From contig SFMU01000004.1 of assembly GCA_004552965.1 (NCBI GenBank), forward strand, positions 1 to 64,000: a stretch of DNA of 64,000 nucleotides. Direction: 5' to 3'. The stretch is from Bacteroidales bacterium. GTDB lineage: Bacteria; Bacteroidota; Bacteroidia; Bacteroidales; UBA932. The position numbers and the translations under genes were made by a program. Positions 1 through 7,388 of this stretch are shown one piece after another. The number at the start of each line of letters is the position of its first letter. Position 1 is the first letter of the stretch. The notes under the pieces were generated by a model that made no database searches, was not told the DNA's origin, and saw nothing but the letters and a program-made list of their open reading frames with translations.

Positions 1-187
1 TGACCCTGCCTCCATCACGTCTGGCTGCCGCCAGCCGCTGATGTCGGCACCCGCTTCCGTGCCGCGGGTGGCACGTCCCTCGGAGGCGACAGCCTTCGCC
101 CGTCCCGCATACTTCACTGATATCATCTTCTTCATGTTGTCAGCTATTCACACAGTTGCGAACTCGGCACTCGTCAAGATACTACCG
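1..187. other. Left edge, no confident gene
   Basis: No recognisable gene is visible here. A minus-strand reading frame opens with ATG at 135-133 and runs off the left edge of the window (45 codons, beginning MKKMISVKYAGRAK). It could be the N-terminus of a gene lying outside the window, but it resembles no family I know and sits beside repetitive DNA, so I do not call it. Confidence 0.3.
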
Positions 188-448
188 CCTCAGCAAAGTG
201 TCCTTCTTGTGCCCTCAACAGGGTGTCTTTCTGGTGGCCTCAGCAGTGTGTCCTTCTGGTGGCAGATGAAGGGTGTCCTTTTGGGGGCAGATACAGTAGT
301 GCCTTTTCGGAAGCAGATGAAGGGTGTCCGTCCGGTGGAATATGCTGTGGGGCCTCCCGGGGGCTATGCGGGTTATCCTTTCTGGGGCAGATGCAGGGTC
401 TCCGTCCGGGGACAGATGCATGATGTCCCTCCGGGGGCAGATACCATC
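188..448. repeat. 25-bp minisatellite, about 10 units
   Basis: Degenerate tandem repeat with unit starts at about 188, 213, 238, 263, 288, 314, 339, 364, 388, 413 and 438, a period of 24-26 bp. The better-conserved units carry cagatgaagggtgtcc followed by a G-rich run; the first three begin with cctcag or cctcaa instead. A 25-bp period is not a multiple of three, so the overlapping reading frames here are by-products of the repeat and not genes. Confidence 0.85.
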
Positions 449-528
449 GAACTTCATGAAATTCACCTGGCACGCCAATCCTCATTACAGGCACCTGTAG
501 GGCACATCCCGGTGCCAGGTGGCATCAA
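444..528. repeat. Palindromic intergenic element, copy A
   Basis: An 85-bp stretch that recurs at 59310-59394 in the same orientation with only three mismatches by eye. It carries outer inverted arms acctggcac (465-473) and gtgccaggt (512-520) around a near-palindrome, tacaggcacctgta. It should fold into a hairpin as DNA or RNA. Both copies are intergenic, in the manner of a REP-like or miniature mobile element. Confidence 0.75.
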
Positions 529-586
529 ATTGTGTTCACCTGGCACCTTTGGGGTCGCTAACTACTTGATAATCAATGACGGTTCG

Positions 587-608
587 TGCCAGGTGAATTT
601 CACGAAGC
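587..608. repeat. Inverted copy of the element's left end
   Basis: This 22-bp stretch is the reverse complement of 453-474, the left end of the palindromic element, with one mismatch. A further direct copy of ttcacctggcac lies at about 536-547. The interval 453-608 is therefore bounded by inverted repeats, as would be expected of a small transposable unit or a nested insertion. Confidence 0.65.
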
Positions 609-810
609 ATGCTGTGGGCTGGTCGTCGTGCCGAAAAATCTATCAACAAGGTTCCCAACAAGATAAAGTAATCGGCCTCCCAGTATATTGGAAGGCCGAA
701 TTAAGGTGATGCCTGAAGGAAGTGATGATTTGATACTTTATTCCCCTTGCTCAGGAACCGGTATGCCTTCGGTACGATGTCCACACCGGTATGAGCAGAA
801 AGGGTGCGGA

Positions 811-903
811 TTATACGCGGGGACGGGCTCCGTCAAGAACAAGTGGTTTGTGGTCTTTACGTGACTTCCACTCAAGCAGTTTCGCGTATATCTCTCTTTT
901 CAT
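811..903 (-). pseudogene. N-terminal stub of an AAA_14-type ATPase
   Basis: On the minus strand an ATG at 903-901 opens a 30-codon frame, MKREIYAKLLEWKSRK followed by ...LVLDGARPRV and a stop. This matches the usual N-terminus of Bacteroidota AAA_14/DUF4143 ATPases, which continue GARQVGKT through the Walker A loop. Here the frame ends exactly where Walker A should begin. The following 100 bp hold a short open frame in another phase (to about 703) that I do not recognise. I read it as a deletion relic. The family call rests on motif resemblance only. Confidence 0.6.
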
Positions 904-904
904 A

Positions 905-953
905 CAACAAAAATTCGGACGAATATTCAGTCAAAATCAACAAAAATTCGGAC
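905..953 (-). promoter_or_regulatory. Direct repeats upstream of the ATPase stub
   Basis: The 16-mer caacaaaaattcggac occurs at 905-920 and again at 938-953, one base upstream of the stub's ATG on the minus strand, with further ttccgacgaat-like half-sites out to about 990. Tandem copies abutting a start codon suggest an operator for the former gene. The intact AAA_14 gene at 14082 also has direct repeats upstream, of different sequence. Confidence 0.5.
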
Positions 954-1062
954 AATAATCCGTGGCAAGTATACATTTATTCCGACGAATAAAGAATAGT
1001 TTAGCAACACCGAGAGTAGCACGGAATCCGGAGGAGACTGCCGTCCGCATCTGCGCAATTGT

Positions 1063-1098
1063 AAAAAAAGGCGGCTGATCACTTGTCAGTCGCCCTTT
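1063..1098 (-). terminator. Intrinsic terminator of the TlpA-like gene
   Basis: Read on the minus strand, aagggcgactgac and gtcagccgcctt-like arms close a small loop and are followed by a run of seven T. It lies 41 bp beyond the stop codon of the thioredoxin gene. Confidence 0.85.
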
Positions 1099-1138
1099 CT
1101 GTGTCTGCAGTCCCACGTTCATGACGGAGACGTTGCTG

Positions 1139-1639
1139 TCATTTCTTCTTCGGCTTTGGCAGTTTCTTGAGAGCCTTGAAGATTTCTTCCTCGGAACCGG
1201 TGTTGTAGCCGGTCTGGGAATGGACAATCTTGCCGTCCGGGGAAAGAACGAAGGTCTGAGGGGTGAAGACAACATTCATGGCCCTTTTGAAGTCGTTGTT
1301 CACATCGAACAGGCAGGTGAAGTCAGACCAGCCACGAGTCTCGGCGAATGCCCTTGCCTGTGCTGTGAAACGGGTGTCGTCGGTAGAGACCAGGACAAAC
1401 TTGAACGGAACTTCTTCCTGCCAGTCATCATAAACTTCGCTTATTGCATCTATTTCGTGGATACAAGGCTTGCAAGAGATTGACCAGAAGGAGATTACGA
1501 TAGGGGTTTTCCCATCGGCAAGAGTCTTCGTGTCAAACTGCCTGTTGTTGGAAAGAGAGACCTTGACAGATGGTATCTGCGCAAAGGAAAAGACCTGGAT
1601 CAAGAGAAGGCCCAACAGGACCGATATAAACTTTTTCAT
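1139..1639 (-). CDS. TlpA-like thioredoxin-fold protein
   Basis: Predicted exported thiol-disulfide oxidoreductase of the TlpA/AhpC-TSA type, 166 aa. The start is taken at MKKFISVLLG because it opens a clear signal peptide (cleaved near FSFAQ); a longer upstream frame adds 16 unlikely residues. The fold signature FWSISCKPC places the redox pair at C56 and C59, followed by the usual cis-Pro region FTPQTFVL and a DG(K)IV strand. It is expected to act in the periplasm, reducing disulfides or supporting cytochrome or outer-membrane protein maturation; the substrate is unknown. It stands divergently from a lipoprotein/DUF6029/Omp28 operon whose last gene has its own thioredoxin-like CxxC, suggesting a shared redox role. 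Confidence 0.85.
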   Translation of the reverse strand: MKKFISVLLGLLLIQVFSFAQIPSVKVSLSNNRQFDTKTLADGKTPIVISFWSISCKPCIHEIDAISEVYDDWQEEVPFKFVLVSTDDTRFTAQARAFAETRGWSDFTCLFDVNNDFKRAMNVVFTPQTFVLSPDGKIVHSQTGYNTGSEEEIFKALKKLPKPKKK

Positions 1640-1899
1640 ATGTAAAAACGATAAATGCCAGTCAGTTACGCTATAAAAAACAGACAAAAAATTTCAAAAA
1701 TATTTTAATTTTGTTTAATTTTGCAGCACAAAGTTAATCAAATCAACGGACTTGACAATATTTTGCCGTTTTCCCCGAAACGGCAGAAATGTCTTGCCTT
1801 CGATACAGTTTCAGAATTGCTTTGCACCCATTCCCGTCACCGCAGAACATGCGGACGGGCCTGTGACGGAACATACTGTTTTATATAAAATCATACCTT

Positions 1900-4548
1900 A
1901 TGACAAAGTCTTTCAAAGCACTTGTTGCTGGCTTGTGTTCTCTTGCAGTCCTGGCTACAGGCTGTACGGACAAGCCTGCACCGGAAGTCCCGAGCGCAGA
2001 GGCCGCAGTGGTCAGCGCAGAAGCGACAACCGCCACCATCAAACTCACCACCAAGCTTATCAGCGAATATGCCTACGTGGTCAGGACCGATGCCACCCAG
2101 GCAGATGATGCAGCCATCATTTTCCTCGAAGGCACCACCGGCAGCATCGCCGACGGTGAGACCCAGATTACCCTCGACGGTCTGAGAGGTCAGACAAACT
2201 ATGTAGTCAAGTTTGCTTTCCGCGTCTCTGAGACAGAATTCTACGACCAGATCGTTGCCGTAGAGTTCACAACAACCGACTACACCGACAACGTCACCAT
2301 CCTCGGCCTTTATAACGACGGATTTGCAGTCCACTACAAGGTCCCTCAGGAAGTCAAAGAGCGTGGCAACGCCATCCGCTACAACTTCGGAACCCTTCCG
2401 ATGTACCTGATGCAGAAGAAAGGATGGAGATCCCTGCCGGATGCTGACATCCTTCTGATGAACGGTCAGAAGCACTTCGTCGGCGACACCACCATGGAAT
2501 TCACCAGCAAGAACCTCTACATGGTTGACGATGAGGGCAACTACGTCCTCGACGAGTGGACAGGCGAGCCTATCTCCCTCCATACCCCTTACACACCGGG
2601 CGAGCCTCTCGTCCTGATGGCAGGTGAATTTACCTATGATACCGAGAACATTACCGGCTGGGGCAACGGCTGGTACACTCCTATGTTCGACACCGACGGC
2701 TACTACGAAGAGCTCTGGGGCTCCGGAGAGGGCGGATGGGGTCCTCTTGCAGTCGAAGTCGATGACGAAGGTTCAAGCGAAGACAAGTTCTGGAACGGAT
2801 GGTTCTCAAGAAAGCACATCACCCTGCCTCAGCCTACCGAGCTCGACTGCAACCTCGACATCAGGCTCGACATCGGCTCGAAGAAAGGCACCATCACCTT
2901 CACTCCTGACGAGAACATCTTGAGATACTGCGTATTCATCACCCCTGAATACGAGTACGAAATGGTCCTCGAGTACCTCGACAACAACCCGGACTATCTC
3001 CAGTGGTTCACAGCTTCATTCCCTGGATACGCATATTTCGGTGCAATGACTTTCGAAGGCAACACGATCACGGAACTCGCCCTCGAAGATTATTTCTATC
3101 TCGAGCCTGAGACCACCTACCACCTCTTTGTCACCGCCCTCGGTGACGAAATGGGAGCTTCCCAGAAATTCTACAGCCAGACATTCACCACCCTCGGCAA
3201 GACTCTCCCTGCACCTGAGGTCGAAGTCAAGGCCATCAGCAATCCATCCGGCACAGAGTCTCCTTACGAAGTCTGGTTCAATGTCAAGTGTACCAACAAG
3301 AACGCCGTTTCCGGAAAATATGCCGCCAACTACGAAAGCGAGTGGGGCAAGCTCCTCAACTTCGGCATGAACTACAACGACATCGTCAACAGCGGCAACA
3401 GACTTACAGATGCCGACATCGCAAAGATCAACAGCGACGAGGGTATGGACATGATGTTCAGTTCCCTTCCTGACATGACCACTCTCCTTGGCATCGTCCT
3501 TCAGAACGAAGAGGAGACCTACAATGTCATCGATCTGGGCAGCGGTCTGGCAAGCGCCACCACAATCAAGGAACCTGCCAAGACCCCTGTTTCCTCAAGC
3601 CTGTTCACAGACCTTCTCGGCACCTGGACAATGTCTGCACAAACAGCCGTATTCGACGGTTCAGACTTTGTCGATGGCGGCGAGCGCAAGTGCAAGGTGA
3701 CTATTGCCGAAGGATTCACTCTCCCTGAGACTCTCGCCGATTCAGTCTATACCATCTATCACGATGCTATCGGAATGGGCAAGGACGCAGTCGACGCCCT
3801 CTATGACGACCTCAAGGAGGAAGTTGCTGCATACAATGCAAAGCTCAAATCCCAGAACCGCCTCCTCTGCACAGGCTTCGGATTCGAGAGCACTAAGCCT
3901 GACGCTTTCCAGTACTACACACTCAAAACCCCTTATGACCTGTTCGTCAGCAAGGACTACAACGGCTACGACAACAGGAGCATCATCTTCGACTGTGGTC
4001 CTAAGTGGTTCCTCGAGGTCTTCGAGGATGGTAGCCTGGGAGTTCCGATCAATGACGCCCACGAGTATCCTCTGAGCCTTGCTCAATACTACACCATGTA
4101 TCTTGCAGCTGTCGGCGCGGAAGGCTACATCACCAGACTGGTCGGTGATGAGGACTGCGTATTCCCTTGCGAGGTTGCCGGTGACAAGAATTCATTCGTC
4201 ATCAAGCCGTTCATGTACAACGACAATCCATTCTACCTCACAGGTGTCTACTCCTATAACGGCATGATCTATCCTACCGAATTCAAGATCGTTTCTGAAA
4301 TCAAGTTCACCAAAGGCTGGACTGAGGAAACATCGATCCAGCGCACGGCAACGAAGAGCATGTCCGCAACAAGGACCATCGAAAGCAAGAGCGCAGGCAC
4401 TGCGGAATTTGTCGGTTCAGCCGCTGCAATGCGCAGAACACCTATGCCTGACAATGCCCCTGCCCGCCAGAAGGCAAGCTACAAGAGGGTCAAGGTTGAA
4501 GATGCCGTGACCAGAATGATGAAGGCCTATGGCTACGAGCGTCAGTAA
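1900..4548 (+). CDS. Large surface lipoprotein, function unknown
   Basis: 882 aa lipoprotein. The N-terminus has a basic start, a hydrophobic core and the lipobox LATGC, giving lipidated C22. The next region (about residues 28-115) reads like a fibronectin type III-like beta-sandwich (repeated S-A-T-T-A-T-I-K-L strands, then TNYVVKFAF), and a similar segment occurs near residues 380-445. The rest is acidic and rich in aromatics without a catalytic motif I recognise. The C-terminus is basic and Ala-rich. The gene leads an operon: its 3' end overlaps the DUF6029 gene by 20 bp. Possible -7 boxes (TAATTTTG) lie at 1706-1713 and 1716-1723, implying a leader of roughly 170 nt. It probably lies on the outer membrane and may partner the barrel-like protein encoded next. 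Confidence 0.75.
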   Translation: MTKSFKALVAGLCSLAVLATGCTDKPAPEVPSAEAAVVSAEATTATIKLTTKLISEYAYVVRTDATQADDAAIIFLEGTTGSIADGETQITLDGLRGQTNYVVKFAFRVSETEFYDQIVAVEFTTTDYTDNVTILGLYNDGFAVHYKVPQEVKERGNAIRYNFGTLPMYLMQKKGWRSLPDADILLMNGQKHFVGDTTMEFTSKNLYMVDDEGNYVLDEWTGEPISLHTPYTPGEPLVLMAGEFTYDTENITGWGNGWYTPMFDTDGYYEELWGSGEGGWGPLAVEVDDEGSSEDKFWNGWFSRKHITLPQPTELDCNLDIRLDIGSKKGTITFTPDENILRYCVFITPEYEYEMVLEYLDNNPDYLQWFTASFPGYAYFGAMTFEGNTITELALEDYFYLEPETTYHLFVTALGDEMGASQKFYSQTFTTLGKTLPAPEVEVKAISNPSGTESPYEVWFNVKCTNKNAVSGKYAANYESEWGKLLNFGMNYNDIVNSGNRLTDADIAKINSDEGMDMMFSSLPDMTTLLGIVLQNEEETYNVIDLGSGLASATTIKEPAKTPVSSSLFTDLLGTWTMSAQTAVFDGSDFVDGGERKCKVTIAEGFTLPETLADSVYTIYHDAIGMGKDAVDALYDDLKEEVAAYNAKLKSQNRLLCTGFGFESTKPDAFQYYTLKTPYDLFVSKDYNGYDNRSIIFDCGPKWFLEVFEDGSLGVPINDAHEYPLSLAQYYTMYLAAVGAEGYITRLVGDEDCVFPCEVAGDKNSFVIKPFMYNDNPFYLTGVYSYNGMIYPTEFKIVSEIKFTKGWTEETSIQRTATKSMSATRTIESKSAGTAEFVGSAAAMRRTPMPDNAPARQKASYKRVKVEDAVTRMMKAYGYERQ

Positions 4549-6151
4549 ATCATTGCTTATCCTTACCGGTCTGATGGTCTGGACTCTGTCCGGAGCTCAG
4601 ACCGGTATGGTTGTCAATAGCCAGGATACAAGGAGCGAGACCGGAAAGTTCTCGGCCAGCCTGGAAAGCAACAGCATCTGCTACTTCAATGACGCAGGCC
4701 TCGGAGTGACCGACCCGGAAGACAAGTTCGGAAGCAACAGCTACCTCAAGATGGACTATGTCAAGGGACGCATCTCGGCAGGACTGCAGATCGAAGGTTA
4801 CATGCCTGCGCTTTACGGCTTCGAGATGGGTCAGCAACCGGATTCCAGGAAACTCTTCCTCGCCTCGAAATACATCCGCTGGGAGAACGACATGTTCTCC
4901 TTCCACGTTGGCGACATCTATGACCAGATGGGCAACGGGCTGATATTCAGGACCTACGAAGACAGAAACCTGGGATTCAACAATTCACTCGAAGGATTTC
5001 AGACTTCGATGAACCTGAACAACTGGTTCACCGTCAAAGGCACCGTAGGCAGACCGAGACTCTACACCAGCTATGCAGACTCCTGGGTAAGAGGAGCGAC
5101 AGCTGCAGTTTACCTCAATGAGATTTTCGGCTGGGACGGCATCCTGCTCGGTCTGGAGGGCAACTTCCTGAACAGATACGAAAGCCTTGAGAATGGCGGG
5201 CTGGTTGACTTTGCCTCCCTCGGCATGGAAAGCGGAAGCATGAACTCCTGCAGCGCAGCGCTCAATTTTGCGTGGAACGGGCTCACCTTCAAAGCTGAAT
5301 ATGCCGCCAAGAGCAAGGACCTTTATTCTGTCAACGCTACCAGCGCCCACAAGGGTGCAGCGATATATTCGGAGGCGACCTATGGGACCGGAAGATTCAG
5401 CGCAGCCGCCCATTTCAGGATTCTGGACCATATGGGAACGATGAGTTCTCTCTATGGCAACGGTACGGGCAACAGTCTGAGTTATCTTCCAGCCCTCACA
5501 AGGCAGTACCACTACATGCTGGCCAACCTGAATCCTTACCAGGTGAACACCAGGGGCGAATGGGCGATGCAGCTCGACCTTTTCTACACGGTCCGCAAGA
5601 GCCGCAACCAGTACTGGATATTCAGGGCAAATGCTTCTTCTGCCACGACAATCGACGGCACTCAGACAGACAACGGGAGCAAAAGGCTCCTTTGGCTGGA
5701 TGTCAATGCGGATGCGGAATGTCACTGGATGAAGCAGCTCAAGACCACTTTCCTTTACTCGCGTCAGCAGTGGAGTCCAAGCCATGGATTCCAGGAAGGG
5801 ACCTACACATCCAACATATTCGTAGTCGACACTCAATACAAGATCAACAGCCGGAACACCGTAAGAGGTGAGGTCCAGTATCTCCAGTCGAAGGACTATG
5901 AGCGTGACTGGATTGCCGGCCTTGCAGAGTACACTTTTGCGCCAAGCTGGAGTGTCTATGCCACTGAAATGTACAACCTCGGCGAGACAAAGAAGCATTA
6001 CTACACAGCCGGAGTCAGCTGGTCGAAGGGCAAGACCCGCATCCAGCTCAGCTACGGACGCAACCGCGCAGGTTACATCTGCTCGGGAGGCGTCTGCAGG
6101 TACAGCCCGGCCTACACTGGTGTGAATCTGCTTCTTACGTCCGTCTTCTAG
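4529..6151 (+). CDS. DUF6029 family outer-membrane protein
   Basis: 540 aa with an N-terminal signal peptide ending near LSGAQ. The mature start (FSASLESNSICYF, then DKFGSNSYLKMDY and GLQIEGYMPALYGF) matches the Bacteroidota DUF6029 family. The alternating aromatic and polar strands and the terminal Phe (LLLTSVF) indicate an outer-membrane beta barrel. Its function is not established. The start overlaps the end of the preceding lipoprotein gene by 20 bp, and the Omp28-like gene begins 14 bp after its stop, so the three are surely cotranscribed. I infer a small envelope module of barrel, lipoprotein and thioredoxin-like Omp28. Confidence 0.8.
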   Translation: MATSVSKSLLILTGLMVWTLSGAQTGMVVNSQDTRSETGKFSASLESNSICYFNDAGLGVTDPEDKFGSNSYLKMDYVKGRISAGLQIEGYMPALYGFEMGQQPDSRKLFLASKYIRWENDMFSFHVGDIYDQMGNGLIFRTYEDRNLGFNNSLEGFQTSMNLNNWFTVKGTVGRPRLYTSYADSWVRGATAAVYLNEIFGWDGILLGLEGNFLNRYESLENGGLVDFASLGMESGSMNSCSAALNFAWNGLTFKAEYAAKSKDLYSVNATSAHKGAAIYSEATYGTGRFSAAAHFRILDHMGTMSSLYGNGTGNSLSYLPALTRQYHYMLANLNPYQVNTRGEWAMQLDLFYTVRKSRNQYWIFRANASSATTIDGTQTDNGSKRLLWLDVNADAECHWMKQLKTTFLYSRQQWSPSHGFQEGTYTSNIFVVDTQYKINSRNTVRGEVQYLQSKDYERDWIAGLAEYTFAPSWSVYATEMYNLGETKKHYYTAGVSWSKGKTRIQLSYGRNRAGYICSGGVCRYSPAYTGVNLLLTSVF

Positions 6152-6165
6152 AATCAAACAACAAG

Positions 6166-7302
6166 ATGAACTTCAAATATTCAAAACTTCTGGCAGCCTT
6201 GTTCGTCGGTCTGGGAATCTGCGCCTGCAGCCTTACCGGAGGGGATGACGACATCACGGATTCGGATAGCACTCCAGAACCGACAGGAGAACTCACCCTC
6301 GCGCTTGACAAAACCATCATTGTCGCTGACGGCGAAAGCGCTGCCCGTCTCATCGTGAAACTCGGAGACGAGGAGGTCACCGACTATGATGCTGTCAGCG
6401 TCTACAGGGTCGACAAGGACGAGAAGAACATTCCGGTCCAGATTCCGGATCTTCTCTTCAAGACCACCACACCGGGAAGCTACACTTTCTGGGTGAGCTA
6501 CAAATCCAAGCTCAGCAACAAAGTCAGCCTGGTGGCAGTGTCTCCTTCGATCGACATTCCGGGACTTCCATCCGACCCGGATCCGACGAATCTGAATTTC
6601 CGCAAACGGGTTCTGATCACCCAGTTCACCGGTACCGGCTGTGGCTATTGCCCGAACATGATCCAGCTTCTCAGGAATTTCAGGCAGCAGGACAGCTACA
6701 AAGGCAAGACCGTGCTGGCAGCCTGCCACACCTACAACCAGAATGACCCGATGTTCCTGAAGGATTACACGTCAATCGCCAAGAATGTCCGCGGATATCC
6801 TTCGGTGATGCTCGACCTCAGCACCTCGACTATGACCACTACCCCGGCGCTTTCGACCTTCAACAAGCTGGTCGACAAGGAATATGCTGTCGAAGCCGTC
6901 GCAGGAATCTGTGCCTCCACTGTTGCTGAGGGCCTTCAGTTAGTGGTCAATGCCGGAGTCAAGGTTTCCCAGAAAGGCAAGTATTACATCGCAGCCTGGC
7001 TCCTTGAAGATGGTATTGAAGCCAAGCAGGCCAACTACGGCACTCTCGGCGATTTCTCTATCCACGACAACGCAGTCAGGGACATCCTCGGCTACAACGA
7101 GAGCAGGAAGGACTATGCAGGCTTCGAATTCGACAGCGAGGCCGGCAGCGTCTTCACGAAGGAATTCCAATTCGAGCTCGACCCTGAGTGGAATCTGGAG
7201 AATTGCCATGTCGCAGTCTACGTCTGCGCTCTGAACGGTACAGTCAACAATGTGATCGACATCCGCCCGAACGAAACCATCGCTTTCGAATACGCGGAAT
7301 AA
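6166..7302 (+). CDS. Omp28-related outer membrane lipoprotein
   Basis: 378 aa. The signal peptide ends in a lipobox-like GICAC (C21). An Ig-like segment occupies roughly residues 40-125, then a thioredoxin-like domain begins at RVLITQFTGTGCGYCPNM with the CxxC pair at C159 and C162. This is the architecture of Omp28-related proteins, first known from Porphyromonas gingivalis. Members are outer-membrane lipoproteins; a redox role is inferred from the CGYC motif. It is last in the lipoprotein-DUF6029-Omp28 operon, and a strong hairpin follows 30 bp downstream. Confidence 0.85.
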   Translation: MNFKYSKLLAALFVGLGICACSLTGGDDDITDSDSTPEPTGELTLALDKTIIVADGESAARLIVKLGDEEVTDYDAVSVYRVDKDEKNIPVQIPDLLFKTTTPGSYTFWVSYKSKLSNKVSLVAVSPSIDIPGLPSDPDPTNLNFRKRVLITQFTGTGCGYCPNMIQLLRNFRQQDSYKGKTVLAACHTYNQNDPMFLKDYTSIAKNVRGYPSVMLDLSTSTMTTTPALSTFNKLVDKEYAVEAVAGICASTVAEGLQLVVNAGVKVSQKGKYYIAAWLLEDGIEAKQANYGTLGDFSIHDNAVRDILGYNESRKDYAGFEFDSEAGSVFTKEFQFELDPEWNLENCHVAVYVCALNGTVNNVIDIRPNETIAFEYAE

Positions 7303-7332
7303 TCGGCACGTTCGACCGGACAATAACTTATG

Positions 7333-7364
7333 GAAGGTGGCTGAATGATGATTCGGCCACCTTC
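7333..7364 (+). terminator. Hairpin terminator after the Omp28 gene
   Basis: gaaggtggctgaat (7333-7346) pairs with attcggccaccttc (7351-7364) across a 4-nt loop, one G-U pair, followed by a T-rich stretch. It lies between two convergent genes and may serve both. The same ggtggctgaat stem recurs at 50726-50763. Confidence 0.8.
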
Positions 7365-7388
7365 TTGCGTTCTTTCAGGAAGCGGGAC

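Noticed and set aside
41..709. 222-codon open frame across the left repeat region
   Set aside because: It crosses a 25-bp repeat whose period is not a multiple of three, has no recognisable domain, and competes with equally long frames on the other strand.
703..810. Minus-strand frame ending HHFLQASP downstream of the ATPase stub
   Set aside because: It is open and might be a C-terminal relic, but I could not match it to the AAA_14 family or any other, so it is not called.
4985..6157. 390-codon frame antisense to the DUF6029 gene
   Set aside because: It is a shadow of a G+C-rich gene; the plus-strand protein has a signal peptide and family motifs.
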